Shown here in pieces: positions 25,900-58,255 of a DNA stretch of 64,000 bases (its first letter is position 1; every line of letters starts with the position of its first letter). The DNA is from Agelas oroides (taxonomy: Eukaryota > Porifera > Demospongiae > Agelasida > Agelasidae): assembly GCA_949130485.1 (NCBI GenBank), contig OX422196.1:3268889-3332888 (forward strand), in the 5' to 3' direction. The notes beneath the pieces were generated by a model, which was given only the letters and a program-made list of their open reading frames with translations, did not search any database and was not told where the DNA came from. Both the position numbers and the translations under genes were made by a program.

Positions 25900-28000
25900 A
25901 ACCTCTAGACTGAGTCTAGTGTGTAGTAAAGGTACTGGGAAGTATAATCAGTATGCCAGCTTTCTAGCTAGCAACAGCATGCATCACTTGTACAGACCAG
26001 TCAAGCATGCAGGTGCTAACTGCTGCAAATCAATAGAGTTAAGAGCTGTAGCTGCTATGGCCATAGATAGTGGAGTGCTATGCATAGGCGTAGGAAGCAA
26101 ATTTGAAGTATGGCATGGAAGCATGACTCCAATTTATTTTTGCTATGCTTTGTTACATAGGCATCTGTGACTGCATTTCATACACAAAAACTTGGCTCTC
26201 CTTTGGGGTCTACTAACCAGTCATATGCTGGATATTATATATCATTCATTGCAAGCATATTCACAGCAAAAAAAAAAATCTTAGCTGGAACAAGTGATCT
26301 CATGCATTGCTATGAAGGTTTTGCATGTAGTATACGTTAGCTGGCAGATGGATGGAATGCATGGTTACCCACACATGAAAGTTAAATTCCCGTAACATTA
26401 ACTTGTCTGCTAACTCTAGTAGCTATATGCAATGTGTGTGGTATTGCTTTGTGTTAACTATATATATGTTTATAGCTACTTAATAAGCCTGCAATTCTTG
26501 TTCTCCCGAGTATCAGATCTACAGTCTGAAACTTGTCATCTTGTGAAGTGGGCATGCTGGTTCCACAGGCATGACTGTCACCAGGCTCAACGCAGAAACT
26601 CCCAGTTAGGGCATAAAATTAATGCTAAGCTAAGGGATCACAACGTAGAACTGGGACTTTCTGCCAATATAATTTTTCCTCCTCTTGCCCTTGGTGTAGT
26701 GGGCAGGTACGGTGTCAGCATCCATATCCAACTGACTAGTGCACAAGCATTCTCTAGTTTGGCTGCAAGAGAATGCTAGAATAGAAAGTGAGACTGAGTC
26801 TAGGAGGATGGGTGTAGCTGGTACGGGTGCTTGTCATGTTGATGAATGTAGCTTGCCTCCATCCTGCTGAATGACAAGGTGATCGAGCAGCTATATAATC
26901 TCAGTGATAAGTAGCTATGCTTGCATTCAGAACATTTAGTTCCATACCTGTATGGGACACAACTAATGATAATCATACATGTATACATGCAGCTACATGT
27001 GTTGCTTCTAGCTGTAGCATGTGTGGCAATCCTTTCTCCAGCACAAGGAAGCCAAGTTTGTACATAGCTAACATCTACTATGGCAGAGTGTTTATGAACT
27101 ATGCATGTAGCTAGTCTATAGTTACAATCAGAAATCATGTACTTCACTAGTTCTAAGTTATGATGGAGCAGCATTACATGAGAATGAGATATTACCAAAC
27201 TGAGAATATTTTCCACTATACTGCAAGGCCTCAATAGCAAGACTTCCTCCGCAGTTAACAGATGCCATGCATTGTAAACTTTAGATACTGATACATTGCA
27301 TATGCTTATTCCAGAAATACCGAAATTTCACAAATTGTATAGCTTATTCTAGCCAGTCAATGAATGTACCTAACTTCACAAAACATACGGCATTACTGCA
27401 TTGATTGCATTCTAAGCCAACCTAGTTACCTCCACAAAGCTACTATACTCAATCAACAGCTAGAGACTACCAGTAGTTTGCGCTTGAGCAAGATAGATGG
27501 AAACTTCTATATGATTTGAGATATGAAAATGAAGGTATAGCGGAGGCACATGAGAGGGATTTTTCTAATCAGCTCTGAAAGGATGATTTAATGGTACTCA
27601 GGCTTATAATTGTTATCATGACTTTGTGCCTGGTATATACCCTTTCTGCAAGTGATGGCTAACCCAATCTGGATGAAATTTTTCTGAAAAATATTTAGCT
27701 AGGCATGCTAGGCTATACTTGCTAAATATTAATTTCAGTGCAATAGCCATCTTACCCTTGTACCATGTAATATATTATTTAGACCTTAAAAAAATGATGA
27801 AATATGGAGTGCATGTGTTCTGTAATGATTACATAGAGGACGTAAGGTACACTTGTATGTTTTCTGTATTATATTTGCGTGTCTGTTGGAATAATTCAGT
27901 CTGTCTATATATGTGGAACCCAAATGGTGACTGTGGGTGGTGCGCGGGCCCCAAGTTACCACATGTTCCCTGGAAATTTTCTTCAACAAAGAAATGTAAC
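25900..28000. other. Intergenic, no gene recognised
   Basis: This AT-rich stretch lies between the divergently transcribed kelch gene (minus) and DENND5 (plus). Short open frames lack domain similarity. It probably holds promoters and 5' untranslated exons of both genes but I see no decisive element. Confidence 0.4.
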
Positions 28001-28012
28001 CAAGCCTTTAGC

Positions 28013-28064
28013 TAGTCTCGCAAGCCAGACCCACTTCCGCAAGTGGGTCTGGCTTGCGAGACTA
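28013..28064. mobile_element. TAGTCTCG-family perfect hairpin, 52 bp, 9-bp target duplication
   Basis: The 52 bases are a complete palindromic hairpin (TAGTCTCGCAAGCCAGACCC and its reverse complement around ACTTCCGCAAGT). The flanks are exact GCCTTTAGC at 28004-28012 and 28065-28073. The perfect arms and duplication indicate a recent insertion. Confidence 0.95.
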
Positions 28065-28089
28065 GCCTTTAGCAATGTGCTGGGACAGC

Positions 28090-28159
28090 TAGCCTCGTAG
28101 CTACCCAGGCCATCGAGGCTCTACCCGTTTTTCTTGGGAGGAGTCTGGGTACAAGGTTA
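28090..28159. mobile_element. TAGCCTCG-family MITE, degraded
   Basis: Begins TAGCCTCGTAGCTACCCAGG and ends TCTGGGTACAAGGTTA, only 25 bases from the 52-bp hairpin. No matching target duplication. Confidence 0.6.
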
Positions 28160-29303
28160 ACATCAAACAATGTGGAGAAATGCCTGGCCTCTGTAGACTG
28201 GAGGCTTGGTTTCATCTTGTACTTGCCGCAGGTATTCGTGTTTGAGCTCCACCCCCTCAGGTCACGAGACGAGACTGTCATTTTAATACGTCATTGTAAT
28301 GCACACAATTTCACTACCCATAATTTATAAGCCATAAATCGTGAAATCATCCGACATGAAAGCTGAAAACTGTGAACTGAGTTGAAGAGCGTACATAAAA
28401 AGTGGTGGACCTGATCCGTAGGTATTCTACAAGTAGATTTAAAGATAGGTGGCTCTAATTAGGAGTAGACTAACTGCCGCATCAATGGACACAGCAATCA
28501 TCACAGTGCGTTGATCTGTAGTAGTGTTTCAGGTGAGTTACATGTAGCTACTGCCTGTGGTATACACAAGTGTAACACCGTAAGACGTGTTCATGTAAGA
28601 CAGTGTAGTGCGTGGAGTAGCCACGTTCATACAACTACTTGATCATGATATTAACTCGTGAACTAAACTACCTCTGACTGGTGACTCCTAGCGGAGTGAA
28701 TCTATTTTCTTAGTGATGGTTGGAGAGGGGGTAAAACCCAGGGATCTATATAGATGTTCTGAGATTGGTTTTAGGATCTCAAATAGCCTCGTACCCAGGC
28801 TAGGCTAGATCTCGAAAGGCTGACTACAAGCAGCTGTTGTGTCTTGCCTAAAGTGGTTGTTAGCAGCAAACTGTAAATGATTTAGATATCCAACTCCCTC
28901 ATGAAATTAGTTAGGAGCATGGAGTCTCCTGGCCCTAACATATCCTACAGCCAGGCTAGATTAGGGCATACTGGCCTACTGCTTTAACTATTATGGTTAG
29001 TCTCTTGGCTATGATATGGTCAGGTGATTTGTGACCACACTCCCAATTATGGAGTTGGAACCTGACATGATCCACAGAACTTGGACTCCTAATGAGCGAT
29101 AGATTGATTCTTTAAGTCTTGCTACAATGTGTTGTGTATGTACTTTATCATACTGCTATACGTTGTAACTCTGAGGAGGGTGATGGATACATAACTGTCT
29201 TTGCACTGTGACTAGATAGTTAACTGTTGATGCATATTTCATGTATATGCTCTTGGCGGCAGGTATTTCTCTTCCAGGTTGTGTTTGTGTGTATCAGTCA
29301 GTG

Positions 29304-48747
<19,444 letters not shown>

Positions 48748-49421
48748 AATCATTTCCTTTGCAGTCACACTTACTCCCTCCTGTCTCCACTGCATAATGT
48801 ATCTCTTTCAATCAATTTTGTAACTTGCATAATATTATTATTATGGTATTTATCGTGTGAGCACCAGTACATTAGCCCTTATATAATTATACCTTTGAAA
48901 GGCCTTTTCTAACTCCATACTTATCACATAACATGAGTACTGCAAGTGGCAAATGAAGGGTCAAAATGCCTGCGTACAATATTAATATTAAACCTTGGTG
49001 CAAGGCTACCATTAAGGATTTGGGTGCATGTGTAGGAATTCATGACGTGTAAGTTAATTGACGGGAATGGTTTAGGAAAACTGGATGTGGTTACAGATGA
49101 TTTCACAGATACGTAGACTAGCTTGCCGACATACACAGCTAGCTTGCCGACATACACAGCTAGCTTGCCATTTTCTCTTTCTCATGCATGGAGGCACAAT
49201 TCATGGGCTTGACTATAAGGGTATAGCCCGGTCAATCTTGAAAGAAGAACAAACAGGCTTTTTGTCGTCCCACATTGGCACACAAGTGGATTTTACAGTG
49301 TGAGGTTCATTTATTACAGAAAGTTTTAATCACATTAGTAAATCAAGTGAAATTAGACCGCATAATTTGTTTAGGCCTTTGTGCAGTTGGTACAAGCTTT
49401 CTAAGACCTGCATGAGAGTGA

Positions 49422-49663
49422 TTATGGTTGTAGAAATGGTTCATCACTGCTGAGGCCTAGAGCAGAGAAAAGAGATTTAACATCTGAAGATTGGCAAAAA
49501 AACACACTGCATGGAAGTTTCTTGTGGAACAAGGCAATAAGGATTAGACTCACAGCCTTGTTTTGTTCCACACCTATTTGCAGTAAGCTAACCCCCTCAA
49601 TATATATAATACAAGCCAAGCATCTCTTATGTATCCTCTTTGTACCCTCTCATATCCACACAT

Positions 49664-49707
<44 letters not shown>

Positions 49708-52700
49708 ACACACACACAACTCACCATCATCACTTGAACTATTGTCCAACACCATTTCATCGTCAGCATGAACATGAAGCTGTTCACGTTTCTGTTTTCT
49801 AGCAAGGAACAAGAATATTTGTTGCTCAAAATTGATAATTATTATGTATAGAGAACCATTTTACTGAAATGTTTGTCTTCTAAAAGTATACTGTATATGA
49901 CATTCAATACCTGGCAGTTTCATGTATACCTGCTATAGAATATGTAAATGACATTTCAATACCTGGCAGTTTTATGTATACCTGCTATAGAATATGTAAT
50001 GACATTTCTAGGTATGATACCTGACATTTATTGATGGTAGCCAACATTTCGTGGTTGGTAAGATACCTGAAATTTATTTTGGACATTTTGTGGCATGTAC
50101 CTAGTAAAGTACTTGACATTGATTGTAGCTGGCATTTCATGGTATTGTACCTAGGTAAGATACCATGTTATATTATTTTTCCTGGCAGAAGTTTCAATTG
50201 AATCCTCTTGTCTTTGGTTAGACCACTCTGATTCCAAGGCCTTCATGCCAAACAAAGAAGCATTGGAGAGGCATGCAATACTGAAAGATTAACACATGAA
50301 GGGAGCACCATTTGCATAATGAGTGAGTCATCATGCGACCTCACTGAGACCTTGCATACATAGTAGCTTTGTTCCCAGGTGTCTGCCCAAATTCTCAGCT
50401 GCCGACAGAGACATGACGACAGAATGATGTGTGTTTGACAAAAGGGGGATGATTGTTTATTGTGGAATAAAAATGATGTCATCATGCGCGCTTGGTACAC
50501 AGCTAGAATGCATTTGTGTGGTGGATAGAAGTAGTCTTCCCTGTGGTCGTGGTGGATGTAGTTTCACAAAGTAACCTTATCTTTTAGGAGCCACTAAACT
50601 TCATCCCAAGTGAATGCATTTTTTGAAATTAGTGTGCAGTATTGCATTTACTCTTCTCAAGTTTGAGATAAAGACTAACATGTGCTCACCTCTTGTAACA
50701 CATTATAACCCCGACTAGTAGAATCAATGAAGCGGCAAGCACTGCAATGGGTAGTATACCAACTGCTATCCACGCAGTGTGTTTGACATCCTCTGTATGT
50801 TACAAAGTACACACGTACGTAACATGAACAGTCTAGAGTACTAATAATTGCTTTCCTCCTAAGTAATGCATACTAATAGAGATCAGGCACTGTTACCACT
50901 AGTGTAGTTTGTGGAAAGATGATACATTCCATGCAAGCAACCTACATGTTTTAACAGTGGCTGAAGGTGGGTAAGGTTTTACCAGGGAAGCTGTGAAGGT
51001 GGGTAAGGTTTTTACCAGGGAAGCTGTGAAGGTGGGTAAGGTTTTTACCAGGGAAGCTGTGAAGGTGGGTAAGGTTTTTACCAGGGAAGCTGTGAAGGTG
51101 GGTAAGGAAGCTGTGAAGGTGGGTAGGGAAGCTGTGAAGGGTAGGGGTTTACCAGTGGGAGCTATGAAGGTTGGTGAGGTGGAGGCTGGAGATGGGACTG
51201 TAGCAGACAGTGAGGCTGGAGATGGAGCCAATGACGCCATGATGCATTGAGAGTGAAGGACCTGAGAAACCCTCAGAGTAGACTGCTCCCATGTGGGACA
51301 CAAGATGGGTCCTCGTCGTCTCTCAACGATCTGTGAATCATTGCACCAGTAGGTTTCATCTGAGGAAGATATAAACAAGCAAGAGTTTATAGTAGATTAG
51401 TAATAGTACTACATGGAACAATACTGGGATGCAAAACACAAAGCTATATATACTGAAGGTTGCATTCACTTCACTGCATTTGGATATTCTGGGAGCCACT
51501 GGTAACCCCCTTCCTTACCCACCTTCACAGCTCCCACTGGTAGACCCCTCAACGACCTTCATAGCTCCTTATAATTATGTGACCATTGTGGTACTATGCA
51601 AACACACTATTTGTGTCACAGAGAATGCATGTATATTGTCCCACTTTTTGATTGGATAATTTTTCTATATTTAAAACATGACTCTAGTTCTAGTTCTCAT
51701 TTTAGCAATAAAATAATATGCTCTGGAATGGAATATGCTCTGGAATGGAAGTTGGATTACATCATTGTTCTGGACTGTGTGTGGGCTATACAGGCTGTGT
51801 ATGTGCATTGTTCATGTTTCAACTGTTTATGATTAAGAGCTGTTTTGGGGAAAGTACACTGAACTTTCACATTGTTGACTTGATTGCTGGATAAACAAGT
51901 GGGATACTTGTTTTGCTGACCTTCAAACAATCATCCATAGCAGCAATTAAAGTTTCTATTTGATCCGGTAAACTACAATCATGGTTGATATTAATAAGGT
52001 ATGTGTGTTTTTATAAAGTGAGTCAGTTTGGCAGGAACGTGCTGGGATAGTCCCTGATAGAAGTGAAAACTGAAGAAACCTACCAAAGACCCAGTTATTA
52101 ACACCATACACAAATATTTAATAGTTGCATGCAGTACTTTTGAGAGAGATTCCGTAGTTCAGTGACTGTTGGCTGTGTCCCTCATTGTGTTGCTCTAAGA
52201 CGAGATGGTGGCACTGAGGCACTAGTTGACCTCCAGTCTCTTCAGCCACATCCACACACATGGACATTGCTCCATAGAATTCATCTGCTACATTTTGCAC
52301 TACCAACATGTACAGAAAAAACAAGATAGTAAAGTTAGTACAAACAGCTTGCTTTTATGTAACCACTCAAGTTGATAAGTAACCATGGTAACAGACAAGG
52401 TGTACAGACAGCAGGTTATGAGAGGCTTTTAGAGACTAATTGCATAAGCAACCTCAAAGGAACAGATCATCTGCTGCAACAGTACCGTACTTCAAAGGCC
52501 CTTCAGGCAATGTAGGTGACTCCCTCAGATGTTTGAGGTTGTTACTGTCTGCAGGTCATGGCTGAAAGAGGATTGCCTCCTCTATGGTTGTCTCAGCAAC
52601 TATCAGTCTTCATTACAAGAATGAACATCTCATTAACCACTGTCTCTTCAGCTTGTCAGTAACTGCTATCAAACAGTGTTACTTGAGCCAGGAGTGAAGA

Positions 52701-55700
52701 GAGCATGGTACACACTATTCACATATGATTAAAGATTCCTTGTACACCACTTAATAATATGAAGTTGAGATAATGTCAACTGAGGTATACTTGGTGAGCT
52801 CTAAGGATTTCACATGCTAGTGTGTACTCCTTTGCAAGTAAAGAGCTCATTACTGTGTTCTCTGGTCTGGTAAACGGTGTATGCACCAAGATCTTTCTCC
52901 TACCTGGTGAGTTGACTCCATAAATGCATGAAGAATTATCATTGGCAAGAACCACTGGACAGCCATCAAAGTAAGTGAAAGTAGATTTACATCTTCCCTA
53001 TAGTGGTGAAAGTTGAAATTCAAATGCGACCTGAGCATACAAAAAGCTCCACACACACACAGCATAGTGAATTTGACCATATATTGTACAGTTGTACAGC
53101 TATCTGCATACATTAGCAATGAATGTACACACTGCAAGTAACCACAAGTGCAATATGTATGTATGTAGTGGCCTGGTCTCACTACAGTGATCTCCACACA
53201 TGTGCAGGTCATATGTGATGTATATTGTAGTGTGGTGCCAAGTACTCATACTTATGTGTCATTAGAAAGGAAATGAGCATATGAGTTTAGTATTGTGAAA
53301 TGCATCCATTCTTGTGGTATACAGTATATCATGGCACATGTTTAGCACCATTCTAACTGTAGCACAGTGCCATGTATGAGTAAACAATTTTGAGCTGGCA
53401 TTTAAAAATATACATGTGCAGTATAGCTTACAGAAAGAACACAGAGCCAGCCGTGAGTGCATAGCTACGAACTTACTCTCTGTGGTATGATTGTTTTGAC
53501 CATAGATTATTGAAAACCACTCACCTTTGATACCAGGTCAAATGTACACTGGGCCTCCTGGTGAGTGTCACAGAAGTAGGGATAGGTTTCATTTGTGCAG
53601 GGATCAAGCACAAATGAACATCCCAGACCTGCATACCAAGAAGAGCACAAACGAAATATGAGTTTGATGTTTTTACTGAGATAGTGTTTCTGTTAAATGA
53701 GTATGACGTGTTTATGAACACAGTTGTTGTTCATACCTATGTTGTTGTTATTACATACCTCGTCCCCACTGTAGTTCAAATTGATCATAGTTGTTTATGA
53801 ATGTGTAGTTCACTTTGTACCATCCTGAGTCCTCAAAGAAGGCCAGGGTGAAGTTGCTGAAGACTGCATAGTCACTGTATAGTCATAGACATAGTTAGTA
53901 TGGATCCAAATAATTGATGCAGCAGAGATCAGGTGGACAGTAACTACTTACTTTGAAAGAAAGGCGTTCATAGTTTCATGATTTAACACTCTTGCTTCCC
54001 AGTGTGAGCTGGTATGGGAGAGACCAAAGCAACATTAACAAACAGGATGCAGATTTTTGGGTCAAATTGGGCTACCACAAGCTCATGCACTACATGTATA
54101 GTGTTATACAACCAGCAAACTCGGAACAAACACTTAGATCCATGCATACATGTACTAATGATAGTTGATGAGCTTACCGTGCAGAACCGTTCTTTCCATT
54201 GTTCTCCAGAGGGACAAATGACAAGTTACTACACCCAAAATATGACCTTCCAACTTGTAGAACCTGCATTCATAGAAAACCACTGCATAAATATGAAGTA
54301 AACTTTTTTCAACTTAGCAAAACTGGCATCAGTATTCTTGGAAGTGGATTTCATGCCTAGCCTTTTGCTCACAGTACACATATAAAGTGGTACTCTGAAC
54401 GATTGCACCACTCAGTGTTCAAGTTGTACTCTTGATGCATGCATTCAGGTTCATCTTCTTATAACTACTGAGTTGTACTCCACCCATGCATGCATGTGTC
54501 TGCAGACATACCCTGGTAGAGTTCAGTCCAATGATGGTACGGCCATTGTATGTTCCAGTCACATTTGGTATATACAAGTTGTGGTTACCATCATGAAAAC
54601 TGCAATAGAAGAAATATTAAATGTTCCTAAATGTGTGCAGGAAGCATAATTCAGTGCCGATCTTATTCATTTGTGAACCACGTATGCATGGAGTAGAAGA
54701 TAATATACATACACAATCTATACTCTGAATTTCCTACTGTAATGAACTTACTATTTCAACATGGAATATGAGAAGCCCAGAGCATGAGAAAGCTCATGAA
54801 GAATGAGGTTGAAGAAAATAGTGCTAATCCTTTCAGCATCTGAGAGCTTTGCAATGTTCTGTAAACCATACGTTCATGAAAAAATAAAGAACCCAAGCAA
54901 GAGGACAGATAGCTATGGGAAAAAAACATAGATGTTCCAACTTGTATTATACAACCCACCTGTGTGCAGAAATTGATGTAGCCCGCTACAGGTCGATGAT
55001 ATTTCCTCCAACAAGTCGATGAAAATGCAAAGATGGATTTTCCACAATCTGTTAATTGAGATAAAATTTTGAAAAGTACAATGATAATGGTTAAAAGTAA
55101 TAGTGGTTAGTTATCCATATCCTGGGGCGGGCAGTCCCCGAGAGATACAATCAGCTATAGTTGAATAGCTGGGTTCTACACATCATTAGTTTTGCAAAGG
55201 ATAATATTTCACTTACGTTTATGGGGCTGAGTACCGACAAAGAGAAGAAAGTCAGTGTTGATTGCACCAGGCCCACCAACAACCACACACGTACCAGGAT
55301 CAGTGGATGAATTACATACCTCCGTTGGTTCTACAAAGTTTCTTGGTACATCAAATATACCACATGTAGTGTTTGGAATGTGCTGACATTTGTTATGACT
55401 ATTACATGTATTTGGGAGGACCAGGTTCTGTTGTAATGGCTTAACAGAAAGTGTGTTGCTCATCACTTGTATTGCTTTCTTGAGCGGTCCATCTGGAACA
55501 GTTAGTTCTTCTCGAATTTCCTCATCCAAAGGTTGCATATAATGTACAGTAATGCGTATCTTTGAGAGTACCGGTAAAGCTGGACCTGTTTCACCACTGT
55601 CCATATCAGGATCAACTTTTGACATAATATTAGGCACATGTTTCAAAGCAATCTGAGGAAATAATTAAAAGATAGTCTTCATACGTTTGATGGCTTATGT

Positions 55701-56847
55701 TATCAAAAACAATCGCAAGCACACACAACAAGGACAGTTGCTATTTCCTTCATGTGCATATATGGTAAAAGAGCATTCACTCATTGTTCATGGTCAAGAT
55801 ACTAACCTTGTGAGTATGGAAATATTGTCTATGAATGTGGTATGTGCAATTGTTCTGTGTTACGTATAAATTTCACAGAGTGGTTTACACGAATTTCATA
55901 CCCTCAATAATGGTTGTGGAATTGATTACTGTCAATCATCCAGTGTAGTCCCTCACAAAATTGTGTCAAAAAAAATCAATTAAATAAAGGTATTTCAATT
56001 ATGAATTGCTCTTTTGTCTAGAGCAAAAATGACTTACAGTATTAATGGACTAGTCCACTATGAACCATATATTAGTGGGAGAGCACCAAGAATACAGACC
56101 ATGTAAAAGCTGGCCTGCATTTGGAAACCTTCCTACTGTTTCCTACGTACACAGATATGTAGTATAGTCATGGTGGTCGTAAAATTATTTGTGTATGTTT
56201 TACCTCATATTTCATCTCCATCACATACACTCCATCACTCCTTACGATCACAGGCTGTACCAAACTACTTTAGGTAGCTACCAGGTTCTGACTACAAGTC
56301 TCTTATTACACTGTCCAACCAGCTCAGATACATAACAACACCTCAGCTAGTTTGTTTCGCTTGCATGACAGTGACCCGACCGTATTTTGTGCATGAGATG
56401 GCAGTCCCATCTCCTGGTCACCCCAGTGCAGCTGATGAGGCCTAGTATTGGCTGAAACATGTTCTCTGCGTAGTTGGTGTCTTTGCATAACTTCATCTCG
56501 GCCTGCCTTTTTTATCCTGGGAAATGTGGTTGTTCACGCTCTCATAGCTCTGCCACAGGCTCAGACACGGCAGTAGCTGGTGAAGGCAGTTTCCGAATAA
56601 ACACGAGTCTCAATAACCCACATTAGGATGGTGTAGGGCAGCTAGATTCCCCATATGGTATTGAGAGATACACCATTCCCTCCCGCAACGATCAAACGAC
56701 ACATGCGGTATATTACCGGGAGCCTACCTGATCGTGTACGCACTCATGCCACACTGAAGTTCCTCCAGCGATGTGCCAATAAACGCTACTCAACAATGCA
56801 ATTCGTAACACGACTGAGGCACAGTGACGATCACTCGAAGTCGCCAT
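49422..56847 (-). CDS. LMLN: Leishmanolysin-like zinc metallopeptidase (M8), type I membrane form
   Basis: Minus strand exons: 56847-56728, 55652-55217, 55048-54960, 54858-54752, 54599-54512, 54263-54178, 54008-53952, 53874-53759, 53628-53525, 52997-52904, 52284-52138, 51359 to about 50983, 50790-50690, 49798-49725, 49456-49422 (stop). Splice phases agree throughout except the 3' end of the stalk exon, where several donors are possible. About 676 residues. Residues 8-30 are a signal peptide; CVHD follows, as in the family. The zinc site is LHELSHALGF, with the third ligand in RSHWEAR. Downstream are the family blocks EDSGWY, WGRGLGCSF, FDGCP and YGAMSMCVD, with many cysteines expected in disulfides. 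Then comes a Ser/Thr/Pro stalk with TFTASL repeats, a transmembrane helix (AVGILPIAVLAASLILLVGV) and an acidic tail ending DEPFLQP. Family knowledge: M8 peptidases degrade surface or matrix proteins and act in cell migration; the animal LMLN is about 650 residues. Catalytic residues are present, so an active enzyme is likely. Confidence 0.93.
49664..49723. repeat. (CA)n microsatellite beside a donor of the protease gene
   Basis: On the gene's strand this is (GT)n beginning a few bases after the donor gtgagttgtg of the exon ending at 49725. Confidence 0.95.
50960..51145 (-). repeat. 33-bp minisatellite coding the protease stalk
   Basis: Units with ggtgggtaaggtttttacca on the plus strand start at 50966, 50998, 51031, 51064 and 51097, then shorter 21-base units. 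On the gene strand each full unit encodes an 11-residue TFTASLVKTLP-like repeat and contains CTG|GTAAAA, a possible in-frame splice donor. The last unit has one T fewer and would shift the frame if translated through. Confidence 0.9.
51490..51568 (+). repeat. Inverted copy of the stalk coding repeat in the adjacent intron
   Basis: ccaccttcacagctcccact and ccttcatagctcc on the plus strand match the coding strand of the stalk exon, which is read from the minus strand, so this is an inverted duplicate in the neighbouring intron. Confidence 0.75.
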
Positions 56848-56960
56848 TTCTGCAAACTAAATCTAACCAAAGCCGTGAATGTATTTGAACTCGCGTGTTT
56901 CAGGCAGGAAGTACGCAGCAATTGCGACATCCTGACCATGATTATGAATATGATACTTTG
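56600..56960. promoter_or_regulatory. CpG-enriched segment around the protease start
   Basis: CpG dinucleotides are noticeably commoner here than in the flanking kilobases, and the segment covers the start codon at 56847. This fits a promoter region of the protease gene; no specific element can be named. Confidence 0.4.
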
Positions 56961-57302
56961 GTGAATACCCACCAGCAAGCGCCAGCCGCTGCAATATTCA
57001 ACAGCTTGTTTGTACATCAGTGGTCTATACTCAGTTCAAATAGTGACTGCTGCATTTGTCCCCATCTATACTTGTGAGTCACTACATGGTTGCCTGTACC
57101 ATAATAGTGTGTTATATAGATACAGCATAATTATGGAACACATGCCGGCATGGTTGCCTTATCAGTGGAACTATGGACAACCACTGCGGCTGCTCTCTCT
57201 CCAGAGAGGTTGAACTTGGCACAATGGTACAAGTAGCTAGCTAGCTACACACTGGCATATCCATCTGTCTGAAACTCAGTACATCAAATTTTGAGTTTGT
57301 AA

Positions 57303-57537
57303 GCATGCAGAGACCCATACGAACCGAGGGCATCTAAACCAGATTGTGAGCATGCAGAGACCCATATGAACCGAGGGCATCTAAACCAGATTGTGAGCAT
57401 GCAGAGACCCATATGAACCGAGGGCATCTAAACCAGATTGTGAGCATGCAGAGACCCATATGAACCGAGGGCATCTAAACCAGATTGTGAGCATGCAGAG
57501 ACCCATACAAACCGAGGGCATCTAAACCAGATTGGCA
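57303..57537. repeat. Five tandem copies of a 47-bp unit
   Basis: Units with agagacccatatgaaccgag are spaced 47 bases and are nearly identical. Intergenic between the protease and the amine oxidase. Confidence 0.93.
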
Positions 57538-57879
57538 CCATCTTGCCCAGGACCTAGAATTTGAATTTGCGTATTGTGTAATTCTCGTAACCCAGTAGAA
57601 CAGCTGGTGCATGCATAAGCAGCATGCACGGATAGGGAGCACATTCTCTCCGGATAATTTTGTATAAATGTCCTGAGATTCCTTCTGAGGCCATTTTGGG
57701 GGCAGATTACCACTAAAATCATTCCTTTAAACATATTTTCAATCTACTCTACTATAGCTGCACACTGCCTGGTTATAGCTACAAGAGGCAGCAGTAGCTT
57801 AACTCTACAGCAGTTGCAACTAATTGGTAGCCACTTGCAACTAACCCATAATCTTAGGCCCTGAGAGAATTATGTTCAA

Positions 57880-58000
57880 AGTGAACTAGTGAAAAACTGG
57901 CAGTTGGTCAGATATCGAACCAATTCCAGGGTCCATGGGTTGAGCTGCTAGTAAGATCACTGAGCCATAACCACCGGACAACCACCAACTCTCACAACTT
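57880..58000 (-). mobile_element. tRNA-derived SINE fragment
   Basis: On the minus strand, GGTTATGGCTCAGTGATCTT resembles a box A and GGTTCGATATC a box B about 45 bases on, in the order and spacing of a tRNA head. It is closely related to the copy at 58160. Confidence 0.65.
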
Positions 58001-58159
58001 CCAACATATACTGCACAAGTGGTATACAGAATGCTCCAGTCCTGACATGCACTTGGCAGCCACTCAGTCCATACTGTCAGAACTTTGTTAGGAGCCAACA
58101 ATGCCTTGCCTCACATGTAAATTGATGTAAATGTTGGATGGTATAAGGCAGAATAGAGA

Positions 58160-58255
58160 AAAGCCAGTAATTGCCAGTGAATCAAACCCAGGGTTCTTGC
58201 ATGGTTTGAGCTGCCAGTAGTGTAGAGCACTGAGCCACAACTACTGGACAACAGC
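58160..58255 (-). mobile_element. tRNA-derived SINE fragment, second copy
   Basis: On the minus strand, GTTGTGGCTCAGTGCTCTAC (box A-like) and GGTTTGATTC (box B-like) are spaced as in a tRNA head. It shares ctactggcagctcaaacc-type sequence with the copies at 57880 and 15180. Confidence 0.65.

Noticed and set aside
56204..56254. Possible 51-nt extra exon of the protease (VIVRSDGVYVMEMKYE)
   Set aside because: It is open and in phase, but the acceptor has no pyrimidine tract, and the exon at 56728 joins directly to the one at 55652 in the family's CVHD context.
57303..57537. Regular direct repeats resembling a CRISPR array
   Set aside because: The repeats are contiguous 47-bp units without unique spacers, in a eukaryotic sequence.
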